Source: CAVSRC01 sp963781775 (GTDB taxonomy: Bacteria; Pseudomonadota; Alphaproteobacteria; Rhizobiales; Kaistiaceae). From it: a stretch of DNA of 64,000 bases. A model generated the notes under the pieces. It saw only the letters and a list, made by a program, of their open reading frames with translations, was not told the DNA's origin and searched no databases. This document shows positions 61,062 to 64,000 of the stretch, piece by piece (position 1 is the first letter of the stretch; every line of letters begins with the position of its first letter). Both the position numbers and the translations under genes were made by a program. The DNA is taken from contig CAWAHE010000006.1 of assembly GCA_963781775.1 (NCBI GenBank), positions 47,235 to 111,234 of the forward strand. The letters are read 5' to 3'.

Positions 61062-62432
61062 TCATGCCGCCGGGAGTTCCACGTCGGCCAGGAGGCCACC
61101 CGAGCGCGAGCGGTCGAGGCGCAGGGTGCCGCGATACATGGTGACGAGATCGCTGACAATGGACAGCCCCAGACCGGAGCCCGGCTTGGTCTCGTCCAGC
61201 CGGTGGCCGCGGGTCGTCGCTTCCTCGATCTCGGCCGGCGTCAGACCCGGCCCATCGTCCTCGATGCGGATGGCAAGCTGCCCGGGCTCATCGAGGCCGT
61301 TAGGCGGCTTGTATGTGGCGCCGACGAGAACCTTGGTCCGCGCCCATTTGCAGGCATTGTCGACGAGATTGCCGACGATCTCCTCAAGGTCCTGCTGCTC
61401 GCCCTTGAAGCGCGCCTGGTCTGGAATGTCGCTGATCAGCTTGATGCCGCGCTCGTCATGGAGCCGGCTCATCACCCGCACCAGCCGGTCGACCACCGGC
61501 TCGACCTCGGTGACGACGCCGATGACGTCGGTCTGGGCGGCGATGCGGGCACGGTCGAGGTAGTGATTGACCTGCCGGCGCATCAGTTCGGTCTGCTCTA
61601 CGATCTTCGCCGACCCCGGATCGTGGCCGGCGCGCGCCTCATTGATAACAACGCTGAGCGGCGTCTTGAGGGCGTGGGCGAGGTTGCCGACCTGCGTCCG
61701 CGAGCGGTCGACAACTTCCTGATTTGATTCAAGAACTGCGTTCAACTCCTTGATCAATGGGGATATTTCGGCCGGAAAAAAGCCATCGATCCGGGTCCGC
61801 TTGCCACTCCTCAGTTCCATCAGCGCGCGGCGCACCTGATCGAGCGGACGCAAGCCCCAGCGGATCTGGATCAGCGTCGCGATGATCAGGCCGATGCCGA
61901 AGATGGCGAGGGTAATCGCCACGCTGGTGCCGAAGGCAACGATCTGGCCGTTGAGCTGGCCGGCATCGCCGGCGACCGCGATGACGACCGGGGTGCGGCC
62001 GTCGAAGGTGACCGTCCGGCTCAGAAAGCGCAGGGATTGCCTGTCGGGTCCAGCCAAGGCGCCTGACGTAACCCCGTCCTGCACTTTCGTGCGGGTCGCC
62101 TTGCCGACGTCGATCGTGTCGGAGAACAGCGAGTGCGACGCCAGGACGACATCGCGCGTGGCCGCGTCGCGCACCTGCCAGTACCAGCCGGAGTAAAGCA
62201 GTTCGAAGCGCTGTTCGCCGAGATTGCCGGGATCGGTGAGGGGCTGCGACGCATCCTCCGCCGCGAGGCCGCCGACCAGCGTGCTGAGATAGACGTTCAG
62301 GCGCTCGTCGAAGGCGCTCTCGACGGTGGAACGATAGAGCGAGACAAGGATCAGCCCGGCGACGACAAGCGCGACCACCGCCCACAGCGTCGCGGCGGCG
62401 ATCAGGCGTCCGGCGAGCGAATTGAGCCGCAT
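61062..62432 (-). CDS. feuQ: FeuQ-like sensor histidine kinase
   Basis: 456 residues from the ATG at 62432. Membrane helices (about 9-31 and 170-190) flank a periplasmic domain of 140 residues (FELLYSGWYWQVRDAATRDV). Then come a HAMP-like linker, HisKA with H253 in NLAHALKTPLSVVI, and HATPase motifs NLVDNACKWA, DDGPGLTP and GSGLGLSIV, of the PhoQ-like class. In rhizobia FeuQ signals envelope or osmotic state to FeuP. The gene is 7 bases after the regulator gene. The long frame to 62531 overlaps that gene and is excluded. Confidence 0.88.
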   Translation of the reverse strand: MRLNSLAGRLIAAATLWAVVALVVAGLILVSLYRSTVESAFDERLNVYLSTLVGGLAAEDASQPLTDPGNLGEQRFELLYSGWYWQVRDAATRDVVLASHSLFSDTIDVGKATRTKVQDGVTSGALAGPDRQSLRFLSRTVTFDGRTPVVIAVAGDAGQLNGQIVAFGTSVAITLAIFGIGLIIATLIQIRWGLRPLDQVRRALMELRSGKRTRIDGFFPAEISPLIKELNAVLESNQEVVDRSRTQVGNLAHALKTPLSVVINEARAGHDPGSAKIVEQTELMRRQVNHYLDRARIAAQTDVIGVVTEVEPVVDRLVRVMSRLHDERGIKLISDIPDQARFKGEQQDLEEIVGNLVDNACKWARTKVLVGATYKPPNGLDEPGQLAIRIEDDGPGLTPAEIEEATTRGHRLDETKPGSGLGLSIVSDLVTMYRGTLRLDRSRSGGLLADVELPAA

Positions 62433-62439
62433 GGGCGTG

Positions 62440-63108
62440 CTACGCGCTGCCCGGATCGACGATGCGGTAGCCGAGGCCGCGCACGGTTTCGATGAGGTCT
62501 GCCGAAAGCTTCTTGCGCAGCCGTCCGACAAAGACCTCGATCGTGTTGGAGTCGCGGTCGAAATCCTGATCGTAGAGGTGCTCGATCAGCTCGGTGCGCG
62601 ACACCACGCGGTCGCGGTGGTGCATCAGATATTCGAGCACGCGGTATTCATGGGAGGTGAGCTTGACCGGATTGCCGTCGACGGTCACGCGGCCGGCACG
62701 GCTGTCGAGGCGAACCGGTCCGCATTCGATCTCGTTGGAGGCGTGGCCGGCGGCTCGGCGCACCAGCGCGCGGACACGGGCGAGGACTTCCTCGATGTGG
62801 AAGGGCTTGGCGACGTAGTCGTCGGCGCCGGCGTCGATGCCCTGCACCTTGTCGCTCCAGCGGTCGCGGGCGGTGAGGATCAGCACGGGCATGGTGCGCC
62901 CGTCGCGGCGCCATTTCTCCAGCACGCTGATGCCGTCGAGGAGCGGCAGGCCAATGTCGAGGACCACCACGTCATAGGGCTCGGTGTCGCCAAGGAAGTG
63001 ACCATCCTCGCCGTCTTTCGCGCTATCGACGGCATAGCCGGCCTCGGCCAGCGCTTCGGAAAGCTGCCGGTTGAGATCGGTGTCGTCCTCGACCACCAGA
63101 ACCCGCAT
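62440..63108 (-). CDS. feuP: FeuP-like response regulator (OmpR/PhoP type)
   Basis: 222 residues. Receiver with E7-D8-D9, phosphoacceptor D51 in VVVLDIGLPLLDG and conserved K in YVAKPFHIEE, then a winged helix (VKLTSHEYRVLEYLMHHRDR, TIEVFVGRLRKKLSADLI, TVRGLGYRI). It belongs to the FeuP/ChvI-like alphaproteobacterial regulators. It is paired with the kinase gene downstream and preceded by a small secreted protein gene, the same order as feuN-feuP-feuQ in Sinorhizobium. Neighbouring ccm genes support this name. Confidence 0.88.
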   Translation of the reverse strand: MRVLVVEDDTDLNRQLSEALAEAGYAVDSAKDGEDGHFLGDTEPYDVVVLDIGLPLLDGISVLEKWRRDGRTMPVLILTARDRWSDKVQGIDAGADDYVAKPFHIEEVLARVRALVRRAAGHASNEIECGPVRLDSRAGRVTVDGNPVKLTSHEYRVLEYLMHHRDRVVSRTELIEHLYDQDFDRDSNTIEVFVGRLRKKLSADLIETVRGLGYRIVDPGSA

Positions 63109-63127
63109 GGGTGTCCTTCTCGCCTCT

Positions 63128-63412
63128 TTACCGTGGGGCGCCGGTCGCGGCGTCGATCGTCACCGTAACCACCCTGCCGCCGACCTGCACCTTGACCACA
63201 TAGACCATCCCGCCATTGGCCTGGCGCAGGCATGCGCTCACCACGACCCCCCCGCCGGTCATGGCACGGATGGCCCCGAGAAAATCGGCGAGGCCCCGCG
63301 GGGCCTTGCTGGGCGGCAGGCAGGCGTCGGCATAGGCCGGCGCCACGGACATCGTCGCCACCAAAATCAACGAGAAAGCAACGAAGAGCCTCCGGAGGAA
63401 CTTCGGTAACAT
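63128..63412 (-). CDS. feuN: Small secreted PepSY-like protein, candidate FeuN
   Basis: 94 residues from the ATG at 63412 (a GTG at 63433 is an alternative). Clear Sec signal (RRLFVAFSLILVATMSVAPA, cleavage near AYA-DA), then a short periplasmic domain with two cysteines (DACLPPSK and VSACLRQANGG) and a PepSY-like end (YVVKVQVGGRVVTVTIDAAT). It lies 19 bases before the FeuP-like gene. In Sinorhizobium the small periplasmic protein FeuN, encoded directly upstream of feuPQ, keeps FeuQ inactive; size, location and position fit, but I could not compare sequences, so the name is tentative. Confidence 0.65.
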   Translation of the reverse strand: MLPKFLRRLFVAFSLILVATMSVAPAYADACLPPSKAPRGLADFLGAIRAMTGGGVVVSACLRQANGGMVYVVKVQVGGRVVTVTIDAATGAPR

Positions 63413-63470
63413 GCCCACCGAATAGTCACGCACACATGAACATGCCCTGAATGTCGCGGCCTGCGGCGGC

Positions 63471-63884
63471 CTACCCGGCCTTGCGCCCGACGATCGTCCG
63501 GGTGATCCGCTCGCCGCTTTCGGACAGGAAGATCGCAGAAATGATCCAGCCCGACCAGTCGCCGATCGGGGCGGGCAAGGCGGCCACGTTCCAGGTGAAA
63601 TGGAACAGGCTGTCGGCGATCACGGCGGCATAGTAAACGGCCAGCGGATAGGCGAAGGCCGGCCGCATGAGCGCGGTCACCGCCCTGCCCTGTTCGGCGA
63701 TCAGCACGTCGCGCTGCCCCTGCCGGCGGCCGAGTTCCGCCTTGATCTGTTCGATCGCCACGGTTGCCGTGACCCTTTCGCGCTCGACCTGACTCTCGGC
63801 CTGCGCCTTCATCGAACCAAGCACCCGGTCGAGCAGGCCGGACGAGGCGACCTTGAGGGCAACGCCGACGAGCCAGCCGAGCAT
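63471..63884 (-). CDS. Holin-like protein (3TM type of gene transfer agents)
   Basis: 137 residues. An N-terminal hydrophobic/amphipathic segment (LGWLVGVALKVASSGLLDRV), a long charged helix (KAQAESQVERERVTATVAIE), and two C-terminal membrane helices: RPAFAYPLAVYYAAVIADSL and LPAPIGDWSGWIISAIFLSE. This arrangement and the ALPAPIGDW segment resemble the 3TM holin of gene transfer agents. Such proteins open the inner membrane for an endolysin. The ATG at 63884 shares its A with the stop of the preceding gene (TGATG); a GTG one codon earlier is also possible. It is followed by FeuN on the same strand, 58 bases away. Confidence 0.65.
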   Translation of the reverse strand: MLGWLVGVALKVASSGLLDRVLGSMKAQAESQVERERVTATVAIEQIKAELGRRQGQRDVLIAEQGRAVTALMRPAFAYPLAVYYAAVIADSLFHFTWNVAALPAPIGDWSGWIISAIFLSESGERITRTIVGRKAG

Positions 63885-64000
63885 CACTGCTTGCTCCCGA
63901 CCGGCCCGGTGGTGACCAGGCGCAAGGCGACGTTGACGGCGCCCAGCGCAATCGGCACCCAGACGTAGCGGGTGGGAAGCACGTCGCGGAGGCCCGCCGC
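63884..64000 (-). CDS. Small membrane protein, 5' end outside the window
   Basis: The last 38 codons of a gene that begins beyond the right edge; stop TGA at 63884-63886. The visible end is PTRYVWVPIALGAVNVALRL followed by VTTGPVGSKQ, one hydrophobic helix with a polar tail, reminiscent of small phage membrane proteins. It overlaps the holin-like gene by one base, so they form one operon. Its identity depends on the missing sequence. Confidence 0.6.
   Translation of the reverse strand, partial: AAGLRDVLPTRYVWVPIALGAVNVALRLVTTGPVGSKQ

Overview
The window is GC-rich chromosomal DNA of an alphaproteobacterium, most likely of the order Hyphomicrobiales (Rhizobiales). The best evidence is gene order at the right end. 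A cytochrome c maturation operon (ccmI-ccmE-ccmF-ccmH, also called cycHJKL) is followed by a degP protease, an OmpR-type regulator/kinase pair, glnE, a PAS histidine kinase and pepN, and a FeuP/FeuQ-like pair lies next to ccmI. FeuP/FeuQ next to cycHJKL is known from rhizobia. I cannot name the genus. I recognised no tRNA, rRNA, CRISPR array or insertion sequence.

Left part (1-13.6 kb): a truncated MFS transporter, a phytanoyl-CoA dioxygenase-like enzyme, a FadR-type GntR regulator, and a sugar-type ABC importer whose two permeases are fused into one protein. Next come an Mrp/ApbC P-loop ATPase, a polar amino-acid ABC importer, a 3-hydroxyisobutyrate-dehydrogenase-like enzyme with a decayed duplicate of its own 3' end behind it, an AlkD-like repair protein, an Lrp regulator under a perfect palindrome, and a uracil-DNA-glycosylase-like protein. 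Neither importer has an ATPase gene beside it.

Middle (13.7-29.3 kb): a membrane histidine kinase with a CtrA-like half-site upstream; cobT and cobS (lower-ligand steps of cobalamin synthesis); a DUF1289 protein and a retropepsin-like protease; a TauE permease; dusA; and two CHASE4-GGDEF-EAL cyclic-di-GMP proteins in tandem. A SET-domain protein is translationally coupled to an MFS transporter whose C-terminal 70 codons lie antisense over the end of the adenine deaminase gene. That deaminase gene follows a higBA toxin-antitoxin pair by 2 bases.

Right part (29.3-64 kb): putA, broken by one extra base; a membrane protein and a GFA protein; an ECF42-type sigma factor with its DGPF/YCII partner and a matching promoter motif; a xylose operon (xylB, xylA, a TIM-barrel isomerase, a Gfo/Idh oxidoreductase); an MFS exporter overlapping a SnoaL-type sigma factor; pepN; a PAS kinase; the glnE/two-component/degP/ccm block; a lipoprotein; feuQ, feuP and a small secreted FeuN-like protein. 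A holin-like gene of the gene-transfer-agent type lies at the right edge.

Themes: carbon and amino-acid uptake (two ABC importers, xylose, proline), signalling (four histidine kinases, two response regulators, two sigma factors, two c-di-GMP proteins) and envelope processes (c-type cytochromes, DegP, FeuNPQ). The observations most worth following are the fused ATPase-less sugar importer with a shared candidate operator, the overprinted MFS tail, the higBA-ade arrangement, the split putA and the possible lysis cassette at the right edge.
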